Assembly: GCA_029216955.1 (NCBI GenBank)
Contig: JANAVB010005598.1
Coordinates: 1,561,327 to 1,625,326 of the forward strand
Direction: 5' to 3'
From: Iris pallida
Lineage: Eukaryota; Streptophyta; Magnoliopsida; Asparagales; Iridaceae
DNA length: 64,000 nucleotides
Shown here piece by piece: positions 36,646 to 49,490 of the stretch (the first letter of the stretch is position 1; each line of letters begins with the position of its first letter). The notes beneath the pieces are model-generated. The model ran no database searches. It saw only the letters and a list, made by a program, of their open reading frames with translations, and was not told the DNA's origin. Both the position numbers and the translations under genes were made by a program.

Positions 36646-38339
36646 AGTGCTGTAACTACTACTTTTCTAGAATAAGGATATTTTGGTAATTGTGTAATTT
36701 TTTAAATTATTTTATTAATATTTTTAATTATTGCTTTTTGTGATAGTGGTTCTTTTGGTTTAACCTTAGATAACCATGTTTAGAGACTAACCATGAATCC
36801 TTGAGACTTAGTTAGTAGACTTAGAATAGTTAGTTGGGCTCTAATTTGTCTAGAATGGCTAGAAAAGAATTAGAGTTTTAATTATTCAATAAGCCACTTT
36901 GGGCCTTTAGCTAACAGGGCTAGTTTTATAACATAGAAAGGAGGTATTGGGCATTACAAGCAACCAAACCCTATCCCACACCTGGCCGACCAACTACAGC
37001 AGCCCCACCCCTACATATTATCATCTACATGAAACCCTAGTCTCCTTCTCATTGCAAAACCCTAACCCTAATTGAGTTCTTCTTCAAAAGTTGCCATATT
37101 CTCCAATTCTCATCCAAATCTGACGAAACAAATTGCATTGCGATCCTTGGGAGGAGGAGAAGTTGCTGGAGGTTTGCTAGCAAGGAATTGGAGGCTTTGG
37201 AGCGTAGGAAGTTGGTGTCGAGGCATTTGGAGGCTTTTTATATTGATATTTTGACTCTCAATAGGTAAATGCTTTTAAATTCCTTTAAATCCTGATTTTT
37301 CTTCATAGAAGCATGCATCTAGGTACCCTAGACCTGTAGATATAGTTTGGTTAGATTTCGTGTCTGTTTGATATATGTATCGGATGCGTGTCGGTGTATG
37401 TTAACATGTGCTTGATGAAATGCCTCTTTGAAATAAAAGTTATTATTTTTCAAAACTAATTTCATATACTTGTAGCCCTATACGAGGGGATTCCAAACAT
37501 ACTTTTTTTGTTATTTTTTGACACTATTTTTGTGTCCAAACAGGACATGAGAATGTAGCACGAGGTCTCGTGCACAAACCATGCACTGTTCTGCATCCTG
37601 AGTGTCGTAACTCGATGGATACGACACGGTTTGGCGTAAAATTTTGTGGAAATGTGGGGGCAACCTCTGCCCATGTGCTCATAAAATTTTATGAATTTTG
37701 TTGAGTGTGTACGAAGATATCACACCTGCATGGATTCGGCTGACACCGTGCACGCGCGCACAGCCCTCCCCGATACGCTGTTCGTGTGACGCATGTACAC
37801 CACGTGGACACGTGTCAGGGTGTCAACTACCTAGACCTAGACCCCACCTAGCTATGTGCACGAGTACGAGGTCCATTGTGTCGCGTGTCGAGTCCTATCG
37901 AACCCGACACTACTAAAATCTGCTCAATTGGCGACATAAATTTAGCGAAGTTCGATTAACGTCGCTAAATTATCTTCATTAGCGACGTTTTATTGAAACG
38001 TCGCTAATAGTCGCTACAAGCGACGAAATAAGCGACGTAACAACGACGTATATTAATTACATGAGCTAGTCGTCGCGAAACGTCGCTCTGACGTCGCTAA
38101 TAACGACTAATTTAGCGACTGTAGTACTAGCGTCGCTAAATTCTAATTATATTCCCCCCAATGATTCATTTCCCCCTATTTTACTCTCTCACTATCTCTC
38201 CTTCCCCTTCCGGCGCTCTCACTCTCTTCGGCGCTCTTACTCTCTCCGGCGACTCTCACTCTCTCCGGCGACTCCTCCCTCTCCGGTACGTGACTCTCCC
38301 CCTCCCTCTCTCTCTCTCTCTCTCTCTTTCTCTCCGGCT

Positions 38340-38730
38340 GTTTTGGTTGTTGGTGGTTGGGGGGGCGCGGGTGGCTCGGGGGGAGGGGCAGGGGGGATGC
38401 AGGTGGTTGGGGGGTGAGTGGGGGGTGGGGCAGGGGGGACGAGGGCGGCTGGGGGAGGGGAGCTAGGGTTAGGGTTCAGGTTAGGGGTGGGTATGTGTGG
38501 GTGGGGGGAGGGGAGGGGGGTGGGGGACGGCTGGGACAGAGGAGTAGTGGGGGAGGGGAGGGTTAGGGTTCGGGTTAGGGGTAGGTATGTGTGGGTGGGG
38601 AAGAGGGGAGCGGGGGAGGGGGGGCAGTGGTGGTGGGGGAGGGGAGCAGGGGGGGAGGGGAGGGAAGGAATTCAGGTTAGGGTTAGGGGTGGTGTAGGAG
38701 GGGGGAGGAGGGGGGGCTTGGTTAGGGGCA
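38340..38730 (+). repeat. G-rich tract with GGTTAGGG motifs
   Basis: About 390 bases strongly biased to G on the plus strand, with many runs of four or more G and several copies of GGGTTAGGGTTCGGGTTAGG-like and GGTATGTGTGGGTGGGG units. Open frames reading GWGGEG are compositional. G-quadruplex formation is possible. It directly follows a CT-repeat stretch (38,171-38,330). Confidence 0.85.
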
Positions 38731-40120
38731 CCGATAGTGCCGAAAAATCTGATAATTTAGTAATAATTATTTATTTTTTGACACCGAAAAATGTGATACT
38801 CCGATTCGAATGCACCGATAGTGCCGATATTTGTAACAAGTAGTTTTGTTGGTTGGTTAATTGGTAACATGGTGATCGGGACATATAGTCCTTGCAACCA
38901 TTCGACTGGCGAGGCAGAAACTATGGTACGACATGGTGATCAGGACATAGTCCCTGCAGCCATTCGACTGGCGAGGCAGAAAACTATGTAGCCTGTAGAT
39001 AAAGTTGACTGTCCTCCGACCCTCATCCCTCGGCAATGATGATATGAGAACCTATCACTATATCTTATATAGTAGTAGATGATGTCTTAGTATTACATTA
39101 TGTGAGTTCATCTTGATTCTGTTACATTCGTCAGATACTAGATACGATAAGAACATATACTACACCATATGTACAAAACATAGATGATTCACACTAATGT
39201 ATGCTAGAATAAATTTTGGGTTGTGTTCTGAGCCATCCGTTCTCATACTTGGCAAAAAATCGAATTTTCTGTATTTTATCTGCTTTCAAAAATGTACTCA
39301 AACGAGATAATGGTTCCTCTAGTTAGCTTGCTTATGTTATAATTATATTATTCGTGAATATCGATCTTACCAGATGGCACCCATGACCCGAGGAGCGGCA
39401 CGTTGTTTGGGGGAAAAAGTGAAAAGTTGAGGTGGCTCCTCCTACTGTTAAGGAGGAAGTGGCACCGGTAGCTAGTGAGACCGGAAAGTTCTATTCATCC
39501 AGCACCGGTAGCTAGTGAGACCGGGATTTCTATTCATCCAGCACTTGCAATGGACTGCATCTCTCCTGCCGCCGTCGATCCTACTTATTCGAGGTGGTTG
39601 TGTGATCGTATCACTGAACGTTTGCGTGAGCTGCATGGTTCTCATTAGCTATTAGTACTTATTTGTATTTGACTATTTGTATTGGGTCGTTTTTGTATTA
39701 GACTACATATATGAATTAGTACTGTGTCAATCTCTGGATTGTATTGGACTACGACATGGTGATCAGGACATAGTCCCTGCAGCCATTCGACTGGCGAGGC
39801 AAAAACTATATAGCCGTAGATAAAGTTGACTGTCCTTTGACCCTCATCCCTCGGCAATGATGATATGACAACCTATCACTATATCTTATATAGTAGTAGA
39901 TGATGTCTTAGTATTACATTATGTGAGTTCATCTTGATTCTGTTAGATTCTTCAGATACTAGATACGATAAGAACATATACTACACCATATGTACAGAAC
40001 ATAGATGATTCACACTAATGTATGCTAGAATGAATTTTGGGTTGTGTTCTGAGCCATTCGTCCCCATACTTGGCAATTAAGCATGTGAAATATATCGTTG
40101 AAGAACATAAAACTTGTGGT

Positions 40121-40466
40121 CGTTACTGCAGAAAGTGCAGACTGACATGAACTGACGCTCGAAAAGGAGGAGATCAAAGCTGTAACAAGTAAAGTTGTGT
40201 TTTGGATGTTCTACTCTTGTAAGCTCTTTGTTCACAAAGCAAGATATGATGAATACAGAACAAGTATCGAGTTTATAACTCTTGTAAGCTCTATACTTGA
40301 GTTACGAACTCGATACTTGTTATGTATTCTTTAATTATAGCCTTCTCTGTGAACAAAGAGTTTACAAGTATTTTTTTCCGAAGCACAACTTTTCTTGTTC
40401 CAGCTTAGAGCTCCTCATTTTCGTACGTCAGTTCATGTCGTTCTTTACTTTCTGCAGTAACTTCCT
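40121..40466. repeat. Foldback (inverted repeat) of ~345 bp
   Basis: The left arm (TTACTGCAGAAAGT..., TGACATGAACTGACG, ...AACAAGTATCGAGTT) pairs with the right arm (AACTCGATACTTGTT..., CGTCAGTTCATGTC, ...ACTTTCTGCAGTAA). Arms are about 160 bp with a short centre near 40,290. There is no coding capacity. It is a foldback or MITE-like insertion between repeat copies 2 and 3. Confidence 0.8.
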
Positions 40467-40730
40467 CCAATTAACCTCCCTCCCTTGGTAATGATGATAC
40501 GACAACCTATCTTGATTCTGTTATTATAGTAGATGATGTCTTAGTATTACATTATGTGGGTTCATCTTGATTCTGTTATATCCTTCAGATACTAGATTCG
40601 ATAAGAACATATACTACACCATATGTACAGAACATAATGATCCACACTAATGTATGCTAGAATGAATTTTGGATTGTGTTCTGAGCCATCCGTTCTCACA
40701 CTTAAAACATATATGAATTAGTACTGTGAG

Positions 40731-40917
40731 AGCGCCGGAGAGAGTGAGAGCACTGGAGGGGGGGGGGGGGGGAGGAGAGCGAGTGAGAGAGTAAAATGGA
40801 GGAAAATAAATTGGTGGGGAGAATATAATTAGAATTTAGCGACGTTCATACTAACGTCGCTAAATTAGTCGCTATTAGCGACGTCATAGCGACGTTTCGT
40901 GATGACTAGCTCATGTA
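40731..40917 (-). repeat. Inverted copy of the CACTA element 2 left region
   Basis: This is the reverse complement of about 38,055-38,225: it includes GGCGCTCTCACTCTC and TACTCTCTCACT read backwards, and the AGCGACG-rich part ending at CTAGCTCATGTAA. It shows that part of the 5' terminal region was duplicated in inverted orientation inside the element. Confidence 0.8.
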
Positions 40918-41725
40918 ACTATGTAGCCGTAGATGAAGTTGACTGTCCTCCGACCCTCATCCCTCGGCAATGATGATACGAAAACCTATCGCAATATCTT
41001 ATATAATAGTAGATGATGTTTTAGTATTATATTATGTGAGTTCATCTTGATTCTGTTACATTCTTCAGATACTAGATACTAAATTCGATAAGAACATATA
41101 CTACACCATATGTATAGAACATAGATGATTCACACTAATGTATGCTAGAATGAATTTTGGGTTGTGTTCTGAGCCATCCGTTCTCACACTTAAAATACAT
41201 ATGAATTAGTACTGTGTGTCAATCTTTGTTTTTGTATTTTCGGCGAACCCAAGGATTGGATTATGTATTTTGTATTTTGGATTCTGTATTTTGGCTCCAG
41301 CTCCATCTCCATTTGTAATAATATACGGTACGACATGGTGATCAGAATATAGTCCCTACAGCTATTCGACTGGCGAGGCAGAAACTATGTAGTCGTAGAT
41401 AAAGTTGACTGTCCTTCGACCCTCATCCCTCGGCAATGATGATATGACAACCTATCACTATATCTTATATAGTAGTAGATCATGTCTTAGTATTACATTA
41501 TGTGAGTTCATCTTGATTCTGTTACATTATTCAGATACTAGGTACGATAAGAACATATACTACACCATATGTACAGAACATAGGTGATTCACACTAATGT
41601 ATGCTAGAATAAATTTTGGGTTGTGTTCTGAGCCATCCGTTCTCACACTTGGCAAAAAATTGAATTTTTTGTATTTTATCTGCTTTCAAAAATGTACTCA
41701 AACGAGATAGCACCCGTTCTCACAG

Positions 41726-41992
41726 ATGGCACCTAAGACCCGAGGATCTCGCTTGAGAGAGGCACAGATGGCTGTGAAAGAGGAGGTGGCTCCAGCTCCA
41801 GAGGGCAGTTCCACCGAGAGAGCCGCTCCAGAAGTAATTCCTAAAACTGAGGGAGCTGTGAAGGAGGAGGTGGCACCACAGGGCAGTTCCACCGGATGTT
41901 CCAGTCATCCATCTCCTCTAGATATTGATCTGGCTTGCCACGGATCCTACTTATGCGCGCTGGCTGAGGGAGTTCTATCTGTCTCAGCATAG
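41726..41992 (+). CDS. Short open frame in CACTA element 2, unrecognised
   Basis: The 88-codon frame (MAPKTRGSRLREAQMAVKEE...) carries two VKEEVAP-type repeats and is rich in Glu, Pro and Ser. A decayed copy of its start lies at about 39,376 (MAPMTRGAAR, soon out of frame) after an earlier copy of the ~300-bp repeat. It may be a remnant of a second CACTA gene, but no domain is recognisable. Confidence 0.3.
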   Translation: MAPKTRGSRLREAQMAVKEEVAPAPEGSSTERAAPEVIPKTEGAVKEEVAPQGSSTGCSSHPSPLDIDLACHGSYLCALAEGVLSVSA

Positions 41993-41999
41993 ACGACAG

Positions 42000-42180
42000 T
42001 AGATACATATATTGACTGGATTTGTTTTGATGGATATATCTCATCTGGATATTGTGATGGATATTTGTTTTGATGGATATATCTCCTTTTAGATATTGTG
42101 ATGGATATTTGTTTTCTTGTGTGTGAAGTATATTGGTATAGCTTGATGTGTGATGCATATTGTGATGTATATTTGTTTGT
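42000..42180. repeat. TTGTTTTGATGGATATATCTC minisatellite
   Basis: Three imperfect copies of a ~55-base unit (GATATTGTGATGGATATTTGTTT...) inside CACTA element 2, followed by a TGTGATGCATATTGTGATG variant. Confidence 0.8.
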
Positions 42181-42685
42181 GTGATGTGTGATGCATATTG
42201 TGATGTTCCGAGAGGCTTGAGAAGACGACCAATTATTTTTGGTCTATTATGGGTTGTATTGTGCGGGCCGGTGTTGAGTGTTCCACCGAAGGGGTCGGCG
42301 AACCCAGGGATTAGGTTATGTATTTTGGATTGTATATTTGCATTATGGATTCTTTTTTATAAAAATTTTTCAATTTAGCGACGTTTTTAGCGACGTTTAT
42401 ATTCTTCGCTAACATTTAGCGACAAATATAAAGGTCGCTAAAAACGTCGCTAAATTGTTGACGTGGCAAACAATCTGATGCCACCATATCGTCGCAAGAA
42501 CGTCGCTAATGTGTCGCTAATCGGCGACCACTTGAAAACGTCACAAATAATGTCACAAATTAGCGACTTTATAAACGTCGCTAACTAACGTCGCCCTAGC
42601 GATGTTTTACGACGTTTTCTCGATTAGCGACACATTTTTTTTTTCTGTCGTTTGTTAAACGTCGCTGAAAACGTCGCTAATTTTG

Positions 42686-43125
<440 letters not shown>

Positions 43126-43174
43126 AGCAGCATCACACACACACGCGCATGCCTATTTCACTTTTTCTCTTTCC

Positions 43175-43177
<3 letters not shown>

Positions 43178-43252
<75 letters not shown>
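43178..43252. repeat. (TA)n microsatellite
   Basis: About 75 bases of TA near the resumption of LTR G. Confidence 0.95.
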
Positions 43253-43253
<1 letters not shown>

Positions 43254-43360
43254 AATTGAATGTATATATATGCATATGTATAATTGATAGTGATATAAAA
43301 TATTAGCCTATGGTTAGTGAGTTAGTTTAGAATGGACCTATAGGCCCAGTTAGACAAGGT

Positions 43361-43745
43361 TTGACTAGCAAGTTGACCAAGTTGACCAAAGTCAACTATG
43401 GGTCAAACTTGAAATAGAATTGACTCAAATGGACATAAAAGGACTAGTTAACTTATGTTTGACTTAAACTTAGAACATTTGATTAGTTGACTTAGGTTTG
43501 AACCAGTTTGACTAGAAAGGTTGACCAAAGTTGACCAAGAGTTGACTTTGACCTAGAATTGACTCTAATAGGTCTAAATGGACATGTTGACTTAAGTTTG
43601 ACCAAACCCTAGACTAATTGACTAGTTGACTTACGTTTGACCTAGTTTGACTGGAATGGTTGACCAAAGTTGACCAATAGTTGACTTTGACCTAGTTTGA
43701 CTATAATGGTTAACCAGAGTTGACCAAGAGTTGACTTTGACCTAG
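43361..43745 (+). promoter_or_regulatory. TTGAC (W-box-like) array in LTR G
   Basis: More than twenty TTGACC, TTGACT and AGTCAA motifs in under 400 bases (e.g. AGTTGACCAAAGTTGACCAA). It corresponds to the arrays in LTRs B and H. Unit spacing is irregular, so it is not a simple tandem repeat. Confidence 0.6.
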
Positions 43746-44909
43746 AATGTCCTAGAATCATATAGAGTATATTGTAAACTTCTTTATTTCATGTTAGACA
43801 CTTTGTAACCTGTGTTGCTCTAAATAGGATACTGTGACTCCAGTTTGGACATTTATTCTCATCAGTTGTTCAGGTTATCAGGCGAGTACATTCTCTGACC
43901 GTTTCATAATTGCTAGGACTTATATTCTTGCTATAGACTACTTTACTTGATACTGACACGATGTTATCACGGATTAGTATTATATGGATCTTTTTATGAG
44001 ATGTTATCTCCCTCGGGTGCATCGAATACATCATGTTATATACTTTTCATGAATATCATGTATTCCATGGACTCTTATTATTCATGTACACTTATGTGCT
44101 CTCATGTACTCTCATGATCCATGAGCTTATGTATAAACTATTCATGTACACTCATGTTCTTACGAGCTTCATGTACAATAACATAACCTGTTTGGATCCT
44201 TGTGTATTGATTAGGATACGGGGGAGTAGAAGTGGTCATGTGCACAATTCTAAAGTAGTATAATCATGTACAAACTCTATAGTATAATCATGTGCAAATT
44301 CAAGCCGTTCACATAACCATCTTGTCCTCTAAATCACTTAGTCACTTACAGTTCCTACTTTTCCATATTTATATTTCCAGTTTTACTAGATTTCTCTTTT
44401 GCTCTTCATGTTTATTTCTTACAGCGTTTCATGTATTTTATTCTATAGCTTGCTTTACATTTCCTGTCATGATATGAACTGTGTGAGAGATATGTATTCG
44501 TTTCTGTCCTGATTGGACCTGTTGATAAAATTTTACAAGTAACTTGGAGGATCACAGCTAGCCTAGAGGACACTAGTAGAGCTTGAGTAGATGTCTAGAG
44601 TTTTGTTCATCTTATTTCTTGTTTGTCTTGGAGATGTATTTTATTTTAGATATTATGTTTGTTAAACACTTGACTTATTCATTTTTGGTTGCATCCCTCT
44701 TGTGGATGTTATTTATTTCATCGTGCTGATTAACTACCTCTAGTTTTATGATTGAGATTGTATCCTTCTGATATTGTCCTCCGTTTGGAGATTCTATCAT
44801 ATAGTATTAGTTGTGATTGTGACCTACAACAGCGTTCTACCATCGACACTGCGGCGTAGGTTGGACGTACCTACTTCTCGTGCCCCTACACTGGGTGCGG
44901 GCCGTGACA

Positions 44910-45113
44910 CGTGCTGCCAAGATGCAAGAAATATTTTACATAATACGCTTCTGACATTATCTCCTTTTTGAGTTTTGGATTATCCGGGACACATAGCCTG
45001 CCCTTTATTCGTAACATTTTCGACTCATCCTCTACAAAGTCAGACGCCTTCCCTATTGATATCAGCTTTCGTATCTTCTCCAGGTACGGATCATCCTTTA
45101 AAGCAGACGACAT
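44910..45113 (-). pseudogene. Element D RNase H-integrase linker and integrase N-terminus
   Basis: Reads [48 protein letters not shown]; the integrase zinc domain normally starts with the EAH motif, here EAY. It is cut at 44,910 by solo LTR G and resumes at 36,645. Confidence 0.85.
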
Positions 45114-45765
45114 TTTCCAATAGGCTCGGCTCTAGCCGCTGTTGCACCAGCTGTGCACCCACAAATCGAACTCGGAGTTCTATGCCGATTCTTTCCAAGT
45201 CGCACAATAGTCGATTGTTGATGGATAGTGAAGCTAGGTATTTTAGACTCAGCGCATCCGCCATAACATTTTCCCTATCCGACGCATAGTCGATCGATAA
45301 TAAGCAGTCCTTAATCAGTTCCAGCCATCGTCTATGTCGCAAATTCACCTTCTGGGTGAAGAGATACTTGAGGCTCTTGTGAGCCGTATAAATTTTACAC
45401 GCCAGGCCATAAAGATAGTGATGCCATAGCTTCGACAGAAACATAATTGCCGTTAATTCTAGGTCGTACGTGGGATAATTCTTCTCATGCGGCTTTAATT
45501 GTCGGGAAGCAAAAAATATCAACTTATCCCGCTGCATGAGCACACACCCCAAGCCCTATCCAGAAGCATCGCTGAAGATTTAAAATCTTTCGGTCCTTTC
45601 AGGAAGAGCGAGTATCGGGGCCGAAACGATCCGCTCTTTTAGCTCCTGAAACAAAGTTTTGCAGTCGTCTGACCACACGAATGCGACTCCCTTTTGGGTG
45701 AGGCGAGTCAAGGGCGATGCAATCTTTGCGAAGTCTTTCATGAAGTGTCTATAATATGCCACCAA
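45091..45765 (-). pseudogene. Element D RNase H
   Basis: Two open pieces: 45,765-45,580 (YYRHFMKDFAKIASPLTRLTQKG, FVWSDDCKTLFQELK) and 45,552-45,091 ([80 protein letters not shown]). A break of about 30 bases lies between them. The TDHKSL motif reads TAHKSL, so an active-site Asp is probably changed. Confidence 0.88.
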
Positions 45766-46695
45766 GCCGAGAAAGCTTCAAATTTCAGTGACTGATGCGG
45801 GCCATTTCCAATCAACAACTACTTTGACTTTCTTCAGATCAATTGAAATGCCTCCAGCGGAGATGATGTGCCCAAAGAATGACACGTTGTTCAGCCTGAA
45901 CTCATATTTGCTCCACTTTGCAAACAACTGATTATCTCAGAGGGTCTGGAGTACGGTCTGCAGATATTCTACGTGTTTTGGTCGATCCTTCGAGTAGACG
46001 AGGAAGTCGTCGATAAATACTACCACGAATTTGTCGAAAAATGGACGAAAACTCGATTCATTAGATCCATGAAGGCAACAAGGGCATTTTTCAGGCCTAA
46101 TGACATTACCAAGAACTCGTAGTGGTCATAACAAGTGCGAAAGGCAGCTTCGGCACGTCTTCTGGCTTGACCATGAATTGATGGTAATTTGATCAAAGAT
46201 AAATCTTCGAAAACACCGTAGCACCTTGGAGCTGATCGAACAAATCGTCAATGCGGGGTAGGGGTATTTGTTATAGACGGTGGCTTTATTCAATTTTCGG
46301 TAGTCGATGCAGAGTCGTAACGATCTATCCTTCTTCTTGACGAATAATACAGGCGCACACCATGGCGAGACGCTAGGACGAATGAACCCTTTGTCGAACA
46401 ATTCCTATAACTGCACTTTGAGTTCTTTTAATTCTATATGGGCCATTCTGTATAGGGCTTTGGAAATCGATCGAGTGTTGAGAAAGGTGTCGATAGTGAA
46501 CTCGATTTCTCGTTCGGGTGGTATGCTGGGTAGCTCGTCCGAGAACACATCAGGGAATTCTGCCACAATGTCGGTTTGACCCGCGTTTGTACCATCCTGT
46601 CGCATGTCTCGAACGGATGCTAAGTAGCATTCGCATCCAGAAAGCAGCAATCTTCGAGTAAAAATTATTGAGATCACCATGCAAGCTATCGACAC
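45766..46695 (-). pseudogene. Element D reverse transcriptase, frameshifted
   Basis: 46,695-46,405 gives the lead ([26 protein letters not shown]), 46,401-46,126 gives [41 protein letters not shown]. The catalytic [12 protein letters not shown] is visible near 46,004-46,020 in another frame. At least three frame changes and a stop (TAG after ELKVQL) separate the blocks. Confidence 0.88.
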
Positions 46696-46699
46696 TTCG

Positions 46700-47080
46700 C
46701 CATATGAGTGGCAGAGTTCAGGCTCCCCTGGTAGACGGAAGGTGACCTTCTTTCCTGTACAGTCAATGGTGGCCGGGCAAACGCCGAGCTAATCCATCCC
46801 CAAAATGAAATCGTGGTCCTTAAGGTCTAGAACTATCGCATCTAGAGTCAATTTTCTCCCACCAATATATATGCAGCCGTCTCTACGGATAGTATTTACA
46901 GGTATTTGTGTGCCCGACGGGGTGCTAACACTAAGGTTAAGGCCTAACGGTGCCAGGTGTTGTGTTCATCAACAAAATTTGCCGTTATAAAACTATACGT
47001 AACACTTGAATCAAACAGTACACGAGCAGACTTATTATTAAAAAGTAGTACACTTGTCACGACTGTATCAGAGAGGAATG
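46700..47080 (-). pseudogene. Element D aspartic protease remnant
   Basis: On the minus strand: VLFDSSVTYSFITANF near 47,020, then LKDHDFILGMD about 46,800, then a stop where the family has Trp. The active site normally reads DSGA; here the Gly is Ser, so the protease is probably inactive. Confidence 0.75.
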
Positions 47081-47229
47081 CCTTATCTCAAGTCATGATA
47101 TAGACGAGACCTTGGGCAGTAGGACGACGGTCCTGACAATTTTGCGGCGTGGGTTGTTAGGCTCGAGGCGCTGGACCCTGGTTCCCTGGACGAAGTTGCT
47201 GGTATTGAGGCGCCATTGGGTTCGACCTT

Positions 47230-48327
47230 TTGCTCGAATAATCAGCACATATGTGGCCCTTTTTACCACAGTTTTAGCATCCGCCTTCAGGTATCAGACA
47301 GTCATTGATAGTGTGGCCGAGCCGATGACATCGGGTGCAGCGAGGCCATGGGTTCCGCCCTTGATATCCACCTTATTGTCCATTGTTCGGACGCTCGCAT
47401 TATTTCTTTCCGCATGGCTAGGACGCTTGTGATTATAGGTATGAATAGCACCGATAACAGCTGAAAGTTATTAGCTTTCAAGGCGGAGAGCGTGATTTAC
47501 AGACTCACCCATCGCCTTGTACTCCGAAACTGACACATGAGCAGAGATAGAGGGCCGTAGACCCACTTTGAACCACTGAGCACGACTCTCCATTGTAGGC
47601 AAAAATGATCCAGCAAATTTGGCCAGTTTGTTGAATTCTGCTGCGTACTGCTGCACCGCCATGTTTTCTTGCCTCAGTTGCATAAATTTATTCTTTTTTC
47701 TTATCGAATAGCTGCAGGAAGATACTTGATCTCAAATGCCTTTTGGAACGTAGTCCAGGAGATTGTCGTTGCCTCGTCGTCGTGTCGGATTGCTCGCCTT
47801 TGTACGGCCCCACCAGTCGTGTATGTTCAATAAAGTAAAAGTTGAGCACATACAACTTTCTTGGACTCTTCAATGCCCAGAAGTTTGAAATGGTCTTCCA
47901 GCTCCTCAAACCAGTCGATCGCCAGAGAGGGATCTTCGGTAACATTGAAGGAAGTATGGCAATTCTTTGTGAATTTAGACACCTCAAAGTTGGAACTTCT
48001 TGGTGCTATAAATTGACGCACAGGCACCTCCGGCTCGACTTCAATCGGTCTGACCGCAGGCTCGGTTACGGCATGAGTCATCGTAGAGTTGCTATTGGCC
48101 ACAACTGTTTGGACGATTTGCTGAAGAGTATCAAGCTGCTTCTGCTGCAATGCCTCAGCATGTCTCTGCTGGTTTTCAACATGGTATCGATGTTGTTCAT
48201 TCAGGTGCTGATTGGCCTTAGACTGTCATTGTTGCGCTTCCAGCATACGCATCATTTATTCCATGAGGGCATTTGAGGGCTCAGGCCTTGAGCTACTCGA
48301 GCCGCTCCAAGCACCTTCTTTGCTCAT
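47230..48327 (-). pseudogene. Element D gag with zinc knuckle
   Basis: A start is visible at 48,327 (MSKEGAWSGSSSS). Then come a Gln-rich coil (MQQKQLDTLQQIVQTVV), the gag core (DPSLAIDWFEELEDHFKLLGIEESKKVVCA; MAVQQYAAEFNKLAKFAG) and the knuckle NCGKKGHICADY near 47,255-47,290, where a TAA sits just before the second Cys position and the last Cys is Tyr. Several stops and a frameshift around 47,690-47,830 break the gene. Confidence 0.85.
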
Positions 48328-48466
48328 GGCCGCAGCTTCCCCAGCTTCTGGGATATGAAGGCAGCTTATATTAGTCTCAAAAAATATTACAGATTCATTT
48401 GTATGGAATAACTCATCTCATCGACACAAGTTCAAAGGTTCAAGACTCAAACTGAAGGCCAAAGGA
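48328..48466 (-). other. Element D leader between gag and element I
   Basis: Untranslated leader upstream of gag. It joins the primer-binding site at 56,654-56,669 once element I is removed. No other feature seen. Confidence 0.6.
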
Positions 48467-49260
48467 CGTAATATTGGCCCAATGATTGTATCATATTTTT
48501 GAATATGGTTAATATGTTAAGTTTAGTATTTCATTATCACTAATCTTCATACTATTGCTATAGCACTTCTACTTATACTTATACCTTTGGTGATATGTGC
48601 CTATTGGTTTACATATTAGTGATATGAGCTTATCTATCTTAAATTTAATTGGGTTACCAAAATCGAAACTATGTTTTTGATTGTAGTCAATCAATTAAGT
48701 TTAATCATTATGATATCACTAACATTTATGCTATCACCTTAGCACTTATACTTAAACTCAGCATTGTCCTAATGTGTATTAAACTTATCATACTTGCTAC
48801 TATGTATATTGTTTTATTCGTCTAACATGTACATACAAAAAATCAATAAGCAAGATCAATGTGGACATATGTAATGAAGAAATCATGGTGGGCCAAAGAC
48901 GACGGATCCCACAAGATTTTTCTGAACCATCCGACGACATCTCCAGAGCCACGAACTCGGGAGTTCAGCTGCCCGGTCAGCGGACGGGGGTCGAGGGGGC
49001 AGCGCCCCTCATCGGGGGTTCGGGGGCAAAGCCCCCGAAAGGTATTCAGTTTTCACAAACTGGATATCTTTGGACAGCTGCGGCCAAGAGCAAAAGCCAA
49101 GCCATGCCATCATCATTTCGTAACTCTGAAGAAGCCTGCACCTGCTAAAGTATTTTTGGAGTCTATAATGAGTCTTAGGAATAATTGTAAACACAAGAAA
49201 TATATGGCAAAATCGAAAGCTAGGGTAAAAATTAGCCCAGAATCATTTTCGGATGAAAAT

Positions 49261-49490
49261 CGGCATACCGACGGTATATCGGTCTATACCGACGGTATAC
49301 CAATTTTGTTCACAGAAAGTTTCTGTCTACAAAATCGGCATACCGATCTATACCGACGGTGTACCAATTTAGTAACGTTGAAAATCCAACGGTTGGATTT
49401 CGAGCATTTAATGATCCCAACGGCTATATTTCTAACCGTTGTATTCCAGATCGGCATACCGACGGTATACCGACAGTATACCGATTATTG
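49261..49490. repeat. CGGTATACCG palindromic repeats in LTR I
   Basis: Around seven copies of GGTATACCGAC or CGGCATACCGACGGTATA-like units, each centred on the palindrome GGTATACC. The 3' LTR has an equivalent set at 55,861-56,095. They lie just upstream of the TATA box, so they may be promoter elements. Confidence 0.75.

Larger units (their letters stand above)
38870..41665 (+). repeat. Five dispersed copies of a ~300-bp repeat in CACTA element 2
   Basis: Units begin around GACATGGTGATCAGGACATAG, pass through GACCCTCATCCCTCGGCAATG and ACACTAATGTATGCTAG, and end around GTTCTGAGCCATCCGTTCTC. They lie at about 38,933-39,270, 39,748-40,075, 40,485-40,705 (partial), 40,915-41,200 (partial) and 41,330-41,665. 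Copies 1 and 5 are followed by the same downstream sequence, including CAGATGGCACC, so a larger block was duplicated. Confidence 0.85.

Noticed and set aside
37072..37254. Short frame in a region resembling a gene 5' leader (CT-rich, then ATG)
   Set aside because: It lies within solo LTR G at the position of the LTR leader and has no homology I can recognise.
38466..38700. Interstitial telomere repeat
   Set aside because: Units are irregular and not the plant TTTAGGG array; better described as a G-rich minisatellite.
38161..38843. Gly/Arg-rich frames that could suggest an RNA-binding protein
   Set aside because: Produced by G-run minisatellite sequence; no RNA-binding motif is visible.
49261..49490. 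Regular palindromic repeats considered as a CRISPR-like array
   Set aside because: Spacing is short and irregular, there are no uniform spacers, and the setting is a plant retrotransposon LTR.
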